Shown in pieces: positions 24,569 to 34,174 of a DNA stretch of 41,301 nucleotides. How positions within the stretch are numbered: the first letter of the stretch is position 1; every line of letters begins with the position of its first letter. The DNA is from Vampirovibrio sp. (GTDB lineage Bacteria; Cyanobacteriota; Vampirovibrionia; Vampirovibrionales; Vampirovibrionaceae), in assembly GCA_027448865.1 (NCBI GenBank), contig DAIDMR010000230.1:1-41301 (forward strand). Direction: 5' to 3'. A model generated the notes under the pieces. The model did not search any database. It worked only from the letters and a program-made list of their open reading frames with translations, and was not told where the DNA came from. A program made the position numbers and the translations under genes.

Positions 24569-25318
24569 CTAGGGCTTTCTGGCACAGCCCTTGCTGATGC
24601 GGGCCTCTACCTCGCTGGCCTTGGGTGAACCCAGACTTTTTAATTTCTCTAGTTGGGCCTTGGCCCGGGTCAGGTTACCCTGATTGCAATATTCAATCCC
24701 CAGCGCCACCCGGGAGTTATCCAGGCTCGGGTTGAGTTCCAGTGATTTTTCATATTCGGCAATGGCCAAATCGTGCTGGTTGGAAGATTGATAAGCCCAG
24801 GCCAGGGTGGCATGCGGGTAAGGATTTTTGGGGTCTAGGTCAATGGCCCGCTTGGCCTGCTCCTGAGCGTCTGACCAACGTTTCTTTTCGGCGTAGACCC
24901 AAGCCAGATTGGCATGGGCTCCGGCATTGCCAGGATCCAGGGCCACAGCGCTGATGAGATGGCTCTGGGCTTCGTCCCACATTTTTTGTTCGGCGTAAGC
25001 CCAGCCAATTTGCACATGACCCTGCACGTTGCGGGCGTCCGCGGCCAGAACGGTCTTGAACTCCTCGGTGGCTCCGGCCCAGTCACCGGCCTTGGCTTTA
25101 CTGTTGCCTGCGTCCAGATGGGTTTTGATAAATTTGGCATCGCCCTTGCCCGGCTCGGGGCTGGACGATCCGTCTGTGCTTTGGGAGGCAGGTTGTCCTT
25201 TGGGCAGGAAAGGCAGTTTTTCCAGAAGGTCACAACCGCTCAAACTGGCACTGACAAAAAGGGTAAAAAGGGCCAGAAGATATGCGTGGCGCTTTTGACT
25301 TGCTTGCTTAAATGACAT
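24569..25318 (-). CDS. TPR-repeat lipoprotein
   Basis: Lipobox LSGC after hydrophobic signal; tandem TPRs (WAYAEQKMWDEAQSHLISAVALDPGNAGAHANLAWVYAEKKRW). Start at MSFKQASQK. Confidence 0.85.
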   Translation of the reverse strand: MSFKQASQKRHAYLLALFTLFVSASLSGCDLLEKLPFLPKGQPASQSTDGSSSPEPGKGDAKFIKTHLDAGNSKAKAGDWAGATEEFKTVLAADARNVQGHVQIGWAYAEQKMWDEAQSHLISAVALDPGNAGAHANLAWVYAEKKRWSDAQEQAKRAIDLDPKNPYPHATLAWAYQSSNQHDLAIAEYEKSLELNPSLDNSRVALGIEYCNQGNLTRAKAQLEKLKSLGSPKASEVEARISKGCARKP

Positions 25319-25437
25319 TTTGGTCGACACTCCCAGAGCATTTGGGGAAACAGGCCAAGCTGGCAGGGCCAATGAACCTGACTCCAGATCACTCCTTTTA
25401 TTGTAGGGACTTTCTCGGTTTTTGCGCACAGGGAGTT

Positions 25438-26037
25438 CTAAAGTTCCTTTTTTCGACGGAGAACCATCAGGCGTTCGATGCCACGGCGGTTGCTGGCGGG
25501 CTGGCGTTCCTCCACGGAAATGATGTCAAAACCATGGGAAAAGAGGGTGTTTATCTCGTGCAACGTACTGCTGAACGGGGGGCCGTCAGGTTCCTCATGC
25601 TCCCAGAAAATGCCGATCAAATGGCCCTCGGGCTTGAGCAGGCCTGTGACGGTTTTAAGGTAGTCAGGGCGCTGATTGGGTAAAATGGCGCAAAAGCAGG
25701 TGTGCTCCAGAACATAGTCAAACCGGTGCGCAAAGGGGGAGTCTGGTTGTCCCAGCGTAAAAATGTCCATTTGCTGAAAATCGGCCCATTGGCCATAGCG
25801 CTGTTGGGCCTCCTGAACGGCGCTGCTGGCGTAATCGAAACCGGTAACCTGAAAGCCGTTCTGCCCAAACAGTGCCGCATCGTGACCGCCCCCGGCCCCC
25901 AATACGGCCATAGAGCCCGGTTTTAAAAATCCCGGTGGCGTCTTGATGAGTTCGACGAAATGCGGAGAGGGGCCCGCCAGATCCCACCCAGTGTTTTGGG
26001 TGATGTAGCGATTTTCCCAAAAATGAACATCCAGCAT
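25438..26037 (-). CDS. TPMT-family SAM-dependent methyltransferase
   Basis: FWENRYITQNTGWDLAGPSPHF...MAVLGAGGGHDAALFGQNGFQVTGFDYASSAVQEA. Confidence 0.85.
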   Translation of the reverse strand: MLDVHFWENRYITQNTGWDLAGPSPHFVELIKTPPGFLKPGSMAVLGAGGGHDAALFGQNGFQVTGFDYASSAVQEAQQRYGQWADFQQMDIFTLGQPDSPFAHRFDYVLEHTCFCAILPNQRPDYLKTVTGLLKPEGHLIGIFWEHEEPDGPPFSSTLHEINTLFSHGFDIISVEERQPASNRRGIERLMVLRRKKEL

Positions 26038-26160
26038 ATTGAAACCAATCCAGTGCTTTTGTTTGCTCTTTTTGACCCGGGCAAGCCCGTTACTGACTGA
26101 CAGCCGAATTAGTATATCACCGCCGGGAGCCTGAACACAGAGCCTGGATCCAGGTGGCGT

Positions 26161-26577
26161 CTAGTTTGAGCTTGAGTTGGCGGGGCTGATCGGTAGATCT
26201 GGTTTTTGCTGCAGGAACTGGTATGTGGCCGAAACAAAGTGAACCAGCGCCAGACAAAATGCCCCCGTAGCCACCGGGGGAATGGGCAGCAGCATAACGC
26301 CACCCAGGCTATAGCCCAACGTCCACATCATGTTTTTGCGGGGCTGGCCAAACAGTTTGTGAATGATTTGTGGCGGTTTTGGCGAACACGTTTTACGGCC
26401 CGTTTGTCCGGTTGAGTCCGTCTGTGGGCGTTTTCCCTGAAAGTGTACTGGTCGGCTGGTGGGTCTGGTCAAGTCCAGCCTATCAGAAATGACCGGCTCC
26501 TGTTTTTGCTTATAAGCAAACGGGGCGCCATTATTTTTAACGTGCCGTTGAGGACGAACGATTTCAATCCGAGTCAT
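26161..26577 (-). CDS. hypothetical protein with C-terminal membrane segment(s)
   Basis: ORF; hydrophobic GYSLGGVMLLPIPPVATGAFCLALVHFV. Confidence 0.5.
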   Translation of the reverse strand: MTRIEIVRPQRHVKNNGAPFAYKQKQEPVISDRLDLTRPTSRPVHFQGKRPQTDSTGQTGRKTCSPKPPQIIHKLFGQPRKNMMWTLGYSLGGVMLLPIPPVATGAFCLALVHFVSATYQFLQQKPDLPISPANSSSN

Positions 26578-26771
26578 GGTGGAAATCTGTAAATTCTATA
26601 GTTGTAAATGAAGCCACTTGAAAGGCTTGACATGAAGCCCTTGCTTGAACCCCTTAAAACTACACCAAACAAGCGACTCTGGCAAAACCCTTGTCGTCAG
26701 GATGTTACAAAGGTTTAAATCGTTTTTTGGGGGTCTCGGATGACCCTATTTTGCTGGAAACCCCTGGCTTA

Positions 26772-26981
26772 CTAGGCTCTACTCTTGAGAAAAGCGGCAA
26801 ATGCGATGTCTAGCAACCCTGTACCAACCAGCACAGTTCCTATCCATAAGGGATCGAGGCCATTCGCCTGCAGCAGCGTTCTGGCCTGCGCCTGAAAAAT
26901 CAGTATCCCGATTCCCAGAACCAGTGGCAAAAGAGAGGCCATCAAAAGCAGGGCGTATGCTGGAATCTTTTTGTCGGGCAC
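26772..26981 (-). CDS. small membrane protein (69 aa)
   Basis: Two hydrophobic segments; upstream of the exosortase gene's 3' end. Confidence 0.5.
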   Translation of the reverse strand: MPDKKIPAYALLLMASLLPLVLGIGILIFQAQARTLLQANGLDPLWIGTVLVGTGLLDIAFAAFLKSRA

Positions 26982-27018
26982 AGGTGCTTCTCCTTGTTCG
27001 TTATCGAGAATCCGGGGG

Positions 27019-28551
27019 TCAGGGCTTTCGGTGTAAGGTACTGAGTACCAGTGTAGAGAAGTCCTGCAAGGTCTCTATATGCCGCTTCCGGGATTCTGTA
27101 ACGCTCTGGGGCGGCAAGGGCATGGTGACGGTCACAACCTTCCAGTCAGACTGCGGTTTGCCAAAACGGGATTGCAGCACAGCCTTGTACCACTGCCACC
27201 GACTGGCCGTAATGCCGCTATCCCACTGGTACCAGAGGGCTTCATAATACAGCCTCCCCTCATACTCATACTGTATGACCGGAATGGCATAAACCCGCTG
27301 GTTCAGGGTCAGCTTGAACTGAGCCACCTGTTTGGGCTGAAGTCCCTGACCCACCAGGCATCCCCAAAAGTTATGAATGTACTCCGGAGATTCACTCTGA
27401 AGCACGGTCAGCAACAACCGTTGGCTGTGGCGGTGATATGCCCGATTGACAATTTGCGCGCCTGCCAGTGATTTTTTCTCGGCTTCCGATAGCGCCAGCT
27501 CCGACCCCTGCCAGCCTGCCAGTTGGTTGGGAACGCTTAAAGACGCTGGTGTTGGGGGGGTCAGTGGCACGTTCACCACCCAGTGAAAGGCGATGACACA
27601 GAAGAACAGACACGCCGTGATTCCGGTAATCAGGCTGTTTTTTCCGGGGGAAGCGGGATGCGCTGTGTTAGAATTCGGCTTTCCCGTTTTCCCCGGGAAG
27701 CGGGCTTTGAGCCAATGGCCACTTTCCCAGATGAGGTAGAAACCAATGGGCAGCAGAACATAATCCAGATTGGTGTGTATGGCCAGCGCTTGATCCGCGG
27801 AGGCGAAGTAGGCAACCAGCGCGGTCACGCATAACCGGATGCCGTTCAGAAAGAGCGCCAGAATCAGGGAAATGGGGATGAGTAAAGCCAGTTCCAGTTT
27901 TTGAAGTCCTTCAAAAAGCTGCTTGAGCAGCCCCGCGAAAATAAAACCGACCCAACTCTGGAGACCGCTACAATCGGCGGTGATTTCAAAGGTTTCCCCT
28001 TTAATGTACATCATATTCTGGTGGTAGGTGAGTGGAATAAACAAAGCGGAAAATTGGGTGGCCATCCAGGTTGAAACCAGTTGTAACGGGAGACTGATGG
28101 CTGTGTGGATTTCCGCGTTTACCACCGGCAGCAGAAACGCTGAAAACAGAAAATAGGGCAAACAATGCAGGAAACGCTGAAAGCCAAGCAGTGTCCAGCC
28201 GGAAAATGCAAGAATTCCCAAATAGCTCATCCAGTACAACGATTTAATATGCAAAAAGTCAAACAGGGCGTGAGCCAGCAGTACACCAGTTAACAAAGCC
28301 AGTCCTGTCCAGCTTGTGTTCAGGAGGGATAGCCCGGTAAGTTTTTTTTTGAGCGTTTCGCGTTTGAAGCCGTTTAACAGGGCAAACAGCAACACGGTTG
28401 CGCCTCCCAGCTGGATTAAATTGTGGTCCAGCGGGCGTTGCCAGAGTGTTTGCAGCCAGCTTGTCAGCACAGGCAGACTGAGAAGAACCAGTAAAGCAGC
28501 CAGTAACAGATGTTGCGGGACTGATTTTTTCCGAAATTCAGAAATTTTCAC
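27019..28551 (-). CDS. exosortase fused to EpsI domain
   Basis: Exosortase catalytic motifs ADCSGLQS (Cys), LNGIRLCVTA (Arg), AIHTNLDY (His); C-terminal EpsI-like domain. Confidence 0.85.
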   Translation of the reverse strand: MKISEFRKKSVPQHLLLAALLVLLSLPVLTSWLQTLWQRPLDHNLIQLGGATVLLFALLNGFKRETLKKKLTGLSLLNTSWTGLALLTGVLLAHALFDFLHIKSLYWMSYLGILAFSGWTLLGFQRFLHCLPYFLFSAFLLPVVNAEIHTAISLPLQLVSTWMATQFSALFIPLTYHQNMMYIKGETFEITADCSGLQSWVGFIFAGLLKQLFEGLQKLELALLIPISLILALFLNGIRLCVTALVAYFASADQALAIHTNLDYVLLPIGFYLIWESGHWLKARFPGKTGKPNSNTAHPASPGKNSLITGITACLFFCVIAFHWVVNVPLTPPTPASLSVPNQLAGWQGSELALSEAEKKSLAGAQIVNRAYHRHSQRLLLTVLQSESPEYIHNFWGCLVGQGLQPKQVAQFKLTLNQRVYAIPVIQYEYEGRLYYEALWYQWDSGITASRWQWYKAVLQSRFGKPQSDWKVVTVTMPLPPQSVTESRKRHIETLQDFSTLVLSTLHRKP

Positions 28552-28710
28552 CGGGTCAATGCTCCGGGCGCTCTTCTCAAGGGATCAGCGCGTTTCAAAT
28601 AGCTCGAACAGGGTATGATTTATTGGAAACCCTGTAAAAAGATTGACATTTATAAAAACATGGATCAACATTCAAATGAGGGACTCTTTTTCTCTGTGGG
28701 CAAAATAAGT

Positions 28711-28947
28711 ATGAGAGGCATTGCTGTGAATCAATTTTTCAGAACCGCTGGTTTGCTGTGTACGGTAACCGTCCTGTTGCTCAGCGCCGTTACCCTGACT
28801 GCGGAAGCGGCTCCCGGGAATGGAAACGGAAATGCCAATGGACATGGTAATGGGAATGGCCCCAAAAAAACGCCGGGTCTGGCTCTGGTGGCGGTTGCCG
28901 CTTTGTCATCCGCCAGCTATATGGGTTACAAGCGGCTGAAGAAGTAA
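28711..28947 (+). CDS. small secreted Gly/Asn-rich protein, candidate dedicated exosortase substrate
   Basis: Signal peptide; APGNGNGNANGHGNGNGPKKTPG; C-terminal hydrophobic helix LALVAVAALSSASYMGY then KRLKK. Divergent from exosortase. GTG 28726 with gagagg upstream is an alternative start. Confidence 0.6.
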   Translation: MRGIAVNQFFRTAGLLCTVTVLLLSAVTLTAEAAPGNGNGNANGHGNGNGPKKTPGLALVAVAALSSASYMGYKRLKK

Positions 28948-29258
28948 ATAAGCTGGCTTCTAGAAAAAGTTAAAAAAAGGGGCTGCAGGGTGACTCACCG
29001 ATCGTTTGGATTTTAGCTGATTCGGCCCCGATTGAGTGACTGTTGACCACGGTGTACCCCATTCAGTGGGAATATGGGAGACCTCGAATAACTCCTGTAT
29101 TTAAAGGATAAAGTCTGTCTTTGCTTGAGACTAATATGAACATGACCGGTTGGGATCGGTGATTGACCGAACAACGTTCTTTAGCTCTGCTGGGGCTATC
29201 GCTCGTTTTTTCCCAAGCGAAGGGTTCAAGAACGGTCATTTGGGAGAGCTGGACAGCC

Positions 29259-31328
29259 ATGGACTCCATTTTTCTGGTTTTAAAGCGCCATCGCTGGCTG
29301 GCAACGGCTGTGTTCTGTTTTTCGTTGCTGACTGTCGTGCTGATTCACTTTTTGAGCGCTCCCGTGTATGAGGTGAAATCCAGCGTTTATATTCAGCGAA
29401 AAATTCCAAACCAGTATCAGGTTTACGAGTATGATGACACCCTGGATCATATCCGGATTTTAAAGTCCAATCTTGTGATTGATAAAGTGGTGACTCGGCT
29501 GAGAAAAGAGTTTCCCAAGCGGGAGGACGTGGCGCAAGACATGCTGCTGAGGCGCTTGAGAGCCGATAGTAACGTGAGTACGGAGCTGAATCAGGTTACC
29601 AAGGTCATTGATCTGTATTTTCAGGATACTTCGGCTCATTTTGCAAAAAAAGTGCTGGATTATACCCTCAAATCCTACGAGGAGGCGTTGGCGCACATCG
29701 CGCAGGAAACCCGGCTGAAGGGGCTCGACTTCCTGAAGTTGCGGCTGGCAGAGGTGCAGAGGAATCGACACCAGTTGGCCGAAAATCTGAAACAGGTGGA
29801 AGCCTCCAGCGGGACAACCGATATTGATCTGAAAAATTCGGAACTGGTTAAGTTAAAGAGTAATTTTACACAGTTACTCGGCACCACCAGTGCTGAAATT
29901 CTGGCAACAGAAAAGCAGATCAAACATCTGGAGAAAATATTGGGATTATCTCCCGCACAGGTGCAGCGCCTGGTCAGTATTAAAAGTGATCCCAAGCTGG
30001 AAATCTGGCAAAAGCAACTCGCTATGGAAAAGGGAGAGCTGGCAAAGCTGAAATCCGCCTTTACAGACAGCTATCCGGTGGTGCTGGAAAAAGAAGACCT
30101 CATTCACCGCCTAGAGCGCCTGATCAGTCAGCGTATTCAATCCAGTTACAGCCAGAGTATTCATCCTGCCGCTCTGGTGGGAGAGGATAAGGCTTTCAGT
30201 GATCTGGACGTCACTTTTGGCAAGCAGCTCATCGAGTTGACCACTCAGCGGGCAGCCCTGCTGCAGCAAAAAACTTATTATGAGAGTTTTTTGTCTCAGC
30301 TTGATAATGGTTTTAAAAAAGTCGCTTTTGAAAAAAAGGACATGGATGACTTGAGGTTGGCTTTGAACGCCCTGAAAAGCGAAGAGGAAAAGCTACAGGA
30401 TAAAATTCAGGAAACCATTCTGGAGCAAGCCAGCTTACTGAATTTGGGAGCCTTTGTGGTTTTGACGCCGCCGATTGAGCCGGAACAGGGCGATGCCGTT
30501 TTTCCCATTTCCTTGAAAACCACTGTACTTTTGGGGGTTATTGCCAGTCTTGTGCTGGCGCTGTCCAGTGTGGCCATCGCTGAATTTCTGGATCCGCGAA
30601 TTCCGTTTCTGGAAAGACCGGGCCTGTCACTGGGCAGTTTTTACGGTAGGCGGCTTCGCACCACAGAAACGCTGTACGAGGAGCTTTCGGCCCTTTGTCA
30701 GGGCATCGCTCTTCAGATTCGGAAACGAGGGCTTCAAACCCTGTGCTTTATGTCCCTGTTTGATCATGCGGACACTCGATGTGCCTTGCCCATTTATGCC
30801 GAGGGCTCCAGTAAAAAGCCTGAGTCGTTCTGGCATCCTGGTAATCTGGCCAGTGTACTAAGCGGACTTTACGCCTTTAAGCACCCTGATCTGAAAATTT
30901 TATATTTCACCCAGCGTTCCGCAGAATTGGAGGGTTTCACACTCTTTAATCCCTTCCGGAATAAGCGACTGGTTCTCAAACTGGGGCGTCTGGAATTGTA
31001 TCGTTCCTGCACTCAGGAGAATCTTTATTTGCTACTCGCTGAAACTCTGGATGAAGATATTCTGGATCCCTACTTCCTCAAAAACCTGCAAGAACAGCAG
31101 GGCTTTCACCTGATTTTCCTGCACCCGTGGATGTCCGCTACCGGTGATAAGCATCGGGGTGGTCAGCCTCAAGCGATCGAACGACAGAACCGGATTGCCC
31201 TGATCGAGGATCTCGCAGATGGCATTATTCTGGGAATTTCAAAGTCTGCCAGCGATGTTCGGGAGTTGCAATTCCTGGAATCGTCGATTCAACCGGAGCA
31301 GATTGTCGGGAACATTATTTTTCCTTAA
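29259..31328 (+). CDS. polysaccharide chain-length determinant / co-polymerase (Wzz/GumC-like) with degenerate BY-kinase-like C-terminus
   Basis: N-terminal LKRHRWLATAVFCFSLLTVVLIHFLSAPVYEVKSSVYIQR, coiled coil, second TM; start at MDSIF with gggagag. Confidence 0.85.
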   Translation: MDSIFLVLKRHRWLATAVFCFSLLTVVLIHFLSAPVYEVKSSVYIQRKIPNQYQVYEYDDTLDHIRILKSNLVIDKVVTRLRKEFPKREDVAQDMLLRRLRADSNVSTELNQVTKVIDLYFQDTSAHFAKKVLDYTLKSYEEALAHIAQETRLKGLDFLKLRLAEVQRNRHQLAENLKQVEASSGTTDIDLKNSELVKLKSNFTQLLGTTSAEILATEKQIKHLEKILGLSPAQVQRLVSIKSDPKLEIWQKQLAMEKGELAKLKSAFTDSYPVVLEKEDLIHRLERLISQRIQSSYSQSIHPAALVGEDKAFSDLDVTFGKQLIELTTQRAALLQQKTYYESFLSQLDNGFKKVAFEKKDMDDLRLALNALKSEEEKLQDKIQETILEQASLLNLGAFVVLTPPIEPEQGDAVFPISLKTTVLLGVIASLVLALSSVAIAEFLDPRIPFLERPGLSLGSFYGRRLRTTETLYEELSALCQGIALQIRKRGLQTLCFMSLFDHADTRCALPIYAEGSSKKPESFWHPGNLASVLSGLYAFKHPDLKILYFTQRSAELEGFTLFNPFRNKRLVLKLGRLELYRSCTQENLYLLLAETLDEDILDPYFLKNLQEQQGFHLIFLHPWMSATGDKHRGGQPQAIERQNRIALIEDLADGIILGISKSASDVRELQFLESSIQPEQIVGNIIFP

Positions 31329-31376
31329 AAGTATTCCCTTAAAAGCCGTTTCCTGAACAGAGCTGGAAAAAATAGT

Positions 31377-32732
31377 ATGTCGCTGATTTTAAAACATCCC
31401 GATCAAAAATCCATAACCGCTCTTTGTTTGCTTGCTTTACTGGCGTTGTTCAGTATGCAGTGCGCAAACGCTGCGGATCATACACGGGGCGCTAAGCAGC
31501 AGACGCACACGGAGTCCGTTGTCACCCGTTTTTCACTGGAGGAAACAGACAGAAGCCCGGCACCCCTTTTCCTGAGTTCCTTGAAAAGTACCTCTTCAGT
31601 GGTGCTGACGGATAAGGACTTCTCGGTCTGGTGGACACAGTTCTTGTCTCAAAATTCAAAGCCCGATACTCAGGCAGCGCTGAACAGCGCTCACCCCGCT
31701 TCAGCGGCATCATATACAGAAAAAGGCATTCATCCGGTTTCGCTCAGTAATAACGGGAATCCTGCTTTGGTCGCCAAGGCTGAGTGGCAGGACTATCATT
31801 TAAAGCCGGGGGATGTTATTTCCTTGCAGGTGCTGAGTCATCCGGAATTTTCCCTCAGGAATATTTTAATTGCGCCAGATGGCACCATTGCCTTGCCCTT
31901 GTTGGGTAAAGTCAATACCACCGACCATAGTGTAGACAGTTTGACTGCCGTATTGACGCAGGAATTCGCAAACACCTTGCGTCATCCCGCAGTGACGGTG
32001 TCACTGGATAAAATTGCCCCTCAGCGAATTTATGTTCTGGGGGCGGTCAAAAAACCCGGGCTGTACCTACTGGATGGGCAGGATAATTCATCAATCACAC
32101 CGGTTGGTCTTAATCCACCCAGACTGGATTACCATCTCAGCACAGCCTTGGTCAAGGCGGGCGGCTTACTGGCCGATGCGGATTTGGCCCATGTAAGGGT
32201 GTTTAACCTGAATAACGCCTCTTGCGTGGAGGCTAACATTTTGGAATTACTGGCTTACGGCGCATTGGCAAACGATGTTTCGCTGGGGCTGGAGGATGTG
32301 ATCTACGTTCCCCGGCTGGAGAACGCTCAGTGGAATCACCCTGAGGTGCTGAAACTGCTGGCAAACAGCAATTTGGGTCAGGACACCTATCCCATTCGGA
32401 TCTATGGCTATGTGACGCGTCCGGATGTGTACCAGTTAAGTCCTACCGAGATGAGTTTGCAGAGCGTGCTGGCCAAAGCCGGGCTGGATATTGATAAAGC
32501 GCAGCCCAGACACGTTATTGTGGCTAGAACCTTGCCCAATCAACAAATGCTGGCTTTAAAAGTGGACGCCACAAAAAAAGATATGATTCTGTTTCCCAAT
32601 GATTCAGTTATTGTGTCCAAAGGAAACTGGAAGCACTGGATTAAATCCACGTTTGGGGCGGCCTCTGCAATTACCTTGCCCGCGGCCAATATCAAGTACA
32701 TTCTGGACAATACCAACGTCGTCACGCCATGA
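31377..32732 (+). CDS. polysaccharide export protein (Wza/OPX, SLBB domains)
   Basis: YHLKPGDVISLQVLSHPEFSLRNILIAPDGTIALPLLGKV; RIYVLGAVKKPGLYLLDG. Confidence 0.9.
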   Translation: MSLILKHPDQKSITALCLLALLALFSMQCANAADHTRGAKQQTHTESVVTRFSLEETDRSPAPLFLSSLKSTSSVVLTDKDFSVWWTQFLSQNSKPDTQAALNSAHPASAASYTEKGIHPVSLSNNGNPALVAKAEWQDYHLKPGDVISLQVLSHPEFSLRNILIAPDGTIALPLLGKVNTTDHSVDSLTAVLTQEFANTLRHPAVTVSLDKIAPQRIYVLGAVKKPGLYLLDGQDNSSITPVGLNPPRLDYHLSTALVKAGGLLADADLAHVRVFNLNNASCVEANILELLAYGALANDVSLGLEDVIYVPRLENAQWNHPEVLKLLANSNLGQDTYPIRIYGYVTRPDVYQLSPTEMSLQSVLAKAGLDIDKAQPRHVIVARTLPNQQMLALKVDATKKDMILFPNDSVIVSKGNWKHWIKSTFGAASAITLPAANIKYILDNTNVVTP

Positions 32733-34174
32733 TTCATCCCCGTCCGCTTCCTCAGACGAATTCATTTCCGCTGGTTTTGTTTGGGATGTTCGCTGCCATG
32801 ATCCTCTTATTGTGGGCTACTTTTTTTCAATCCGCTTTCCTGATTGATGCCCTTGGCTTATCCCCCAAAATACACATGTTGCTTGGTTTGGTACTGCCCA
32901 TGGTGCCTGTGTTCTGGTTTTTAAGCTGGAATAACAGTCGGTTGTGCCTGATTATTTACACCCTTCTCATTTTTTTTGGAGACGCATTTTCCGCGTTATG
33001 CGCACCCGCCCTGATGGCCGCCACGCTGCCCAACTGTATTTATCTGATGCTACGCTGGCGAAATACACGATTGCGCTTTTTGGTAGCGCCCTTACTGCTG
33101 CTGGGACTGATCTACTTTTTTACGGCCATCGCCATGGGTTCGGTTGAAATACCAATTCAGTTAACCAATCGTATGCAGTTTGATCCAGGATTTCCGGCAC
33201 TGACGTTGGGCTGGGCATCTTCCCTGCTGGGCCTTACCATTGTCTATCCACTTATTTATATTCCCTGTTTACTTTATGAACTTTACGTCAATCATCCCCT
33301 GTTTTTAAAGCGATTTCTGTTGTGCCTGAGTGTGGTGTTCAATGGCATTCTGTTGTATGGCGTGTTCCAGTTTATACAGGCGGGCGGAATGATTCGGGTC
33401 TCGTCGATTATGCGTTTGCCCACTCGACTGGGCCCGTTTATTGTGGTGTTCCTCACGTTTGTTTGTACCCAGCTGGTTTTATCCAAGGGAAAACGGAAGC
33501 TCTACTGGCTTTCCACGGGGCTTCTGGGGTTAGTAGTCTTGGGTATGACCCAGACCCGAATCGCGATTGTGGCCCTGGGTTTGGTGGTGATCATGGCCGC
33601 TTTGTCGCTGCTGGTCACTCGAAGCTGGCGGCAGCTTAAACAGTTTACTGTGGGCTGTTTGCTGGTTTTCGTGCCGTTGGCGCTGCTTTTGTGTGCAACG
33701 CCTGAATTGGGAGAACGGTTTTCACCGGGTCAAATTGAATCGGGCAACAATAGCCGGGAAAAAATTATTCAGGATTATCAAGCGGGTATCAATCTCGAAA
33801 ACGTGACACGCTTTCAAACCGTTACCCGATTTTTGTTTGGGTATGGCATGTTTCGGGAACGTCAACTGGCTCACTTTAATCTGCACGATACGCTGGCCTG
33901 TGCTTTATCCGTATTTGGCCTGGTGGGCACCATTCTGTACTACAGCCCCTATTTGTTAATAACCGGGGTCTTGTTGTTCAAGACCCTGAACACACCCCAC
34001 TTGCCCCACAATTTTCGCTACGCCATGGCTTGCTCCGGTTTCCTGGTCTTTTTTCTGACCGGGGCGTTCCATAATAAGCTGTATTCCCCCATTGAAACCG
34101 CTTATGTCTGGTTGGTGGCAGGCTTTGTGATGGATCTGGATTTGCCGCTTTTATTGGCAGGAAGGAAACCGTGA
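32729..34174 (+). CDS. O-antigen ligase/polymerase-like membrane protein (Wzy)
   Basis: Multi-TM with FGYGMFRERQLAHFNLHDTLACALSVFGLVGTILYYSPYL; overlaps the preceding stop. Confidence 0.8.
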   Translation: MIHPRPLPQTNSFPLVLFGMFAAMILLLWATFFQSAFLIDALGLSPKIHMLLGLVLPMVPVFWFLSWNNSRLCLIIYTLLIFFGDAFSALCAPALMAATLPNCIYLMLRWRNTRLRFLVAPLLLLGLIYFFTAIAMGSVEIPIQLTNRMQFDPGFPALTLGWASSLLGLTIVYPLIYIPCLLYELYVNHPLFLKRFLLCLSVVFNGILLYGVFQFIQAGGMIRVSSIMRLPTRLGPFIVVFLTFVCTQLVLSKGKRKLYWLSTGLLGLVVLGMTQTRIAIVALGLVVIMAALSLLVTRSWRQLKQFTVGCLLVFVPLALLLCATPELGERFSPGQIESGNNSREKIIQDYQAGINLENVTRFQTVTRFLFGYGMFRERQLAHFNLHDTLACALSVFGLVGTILYYSPYLLITGVLLFKTLNTPHLPHNFRYAMACSGFLVFFLTGAFHNKLYSPIETAYVWLVAGFVMDLDLPLLLAGRKP

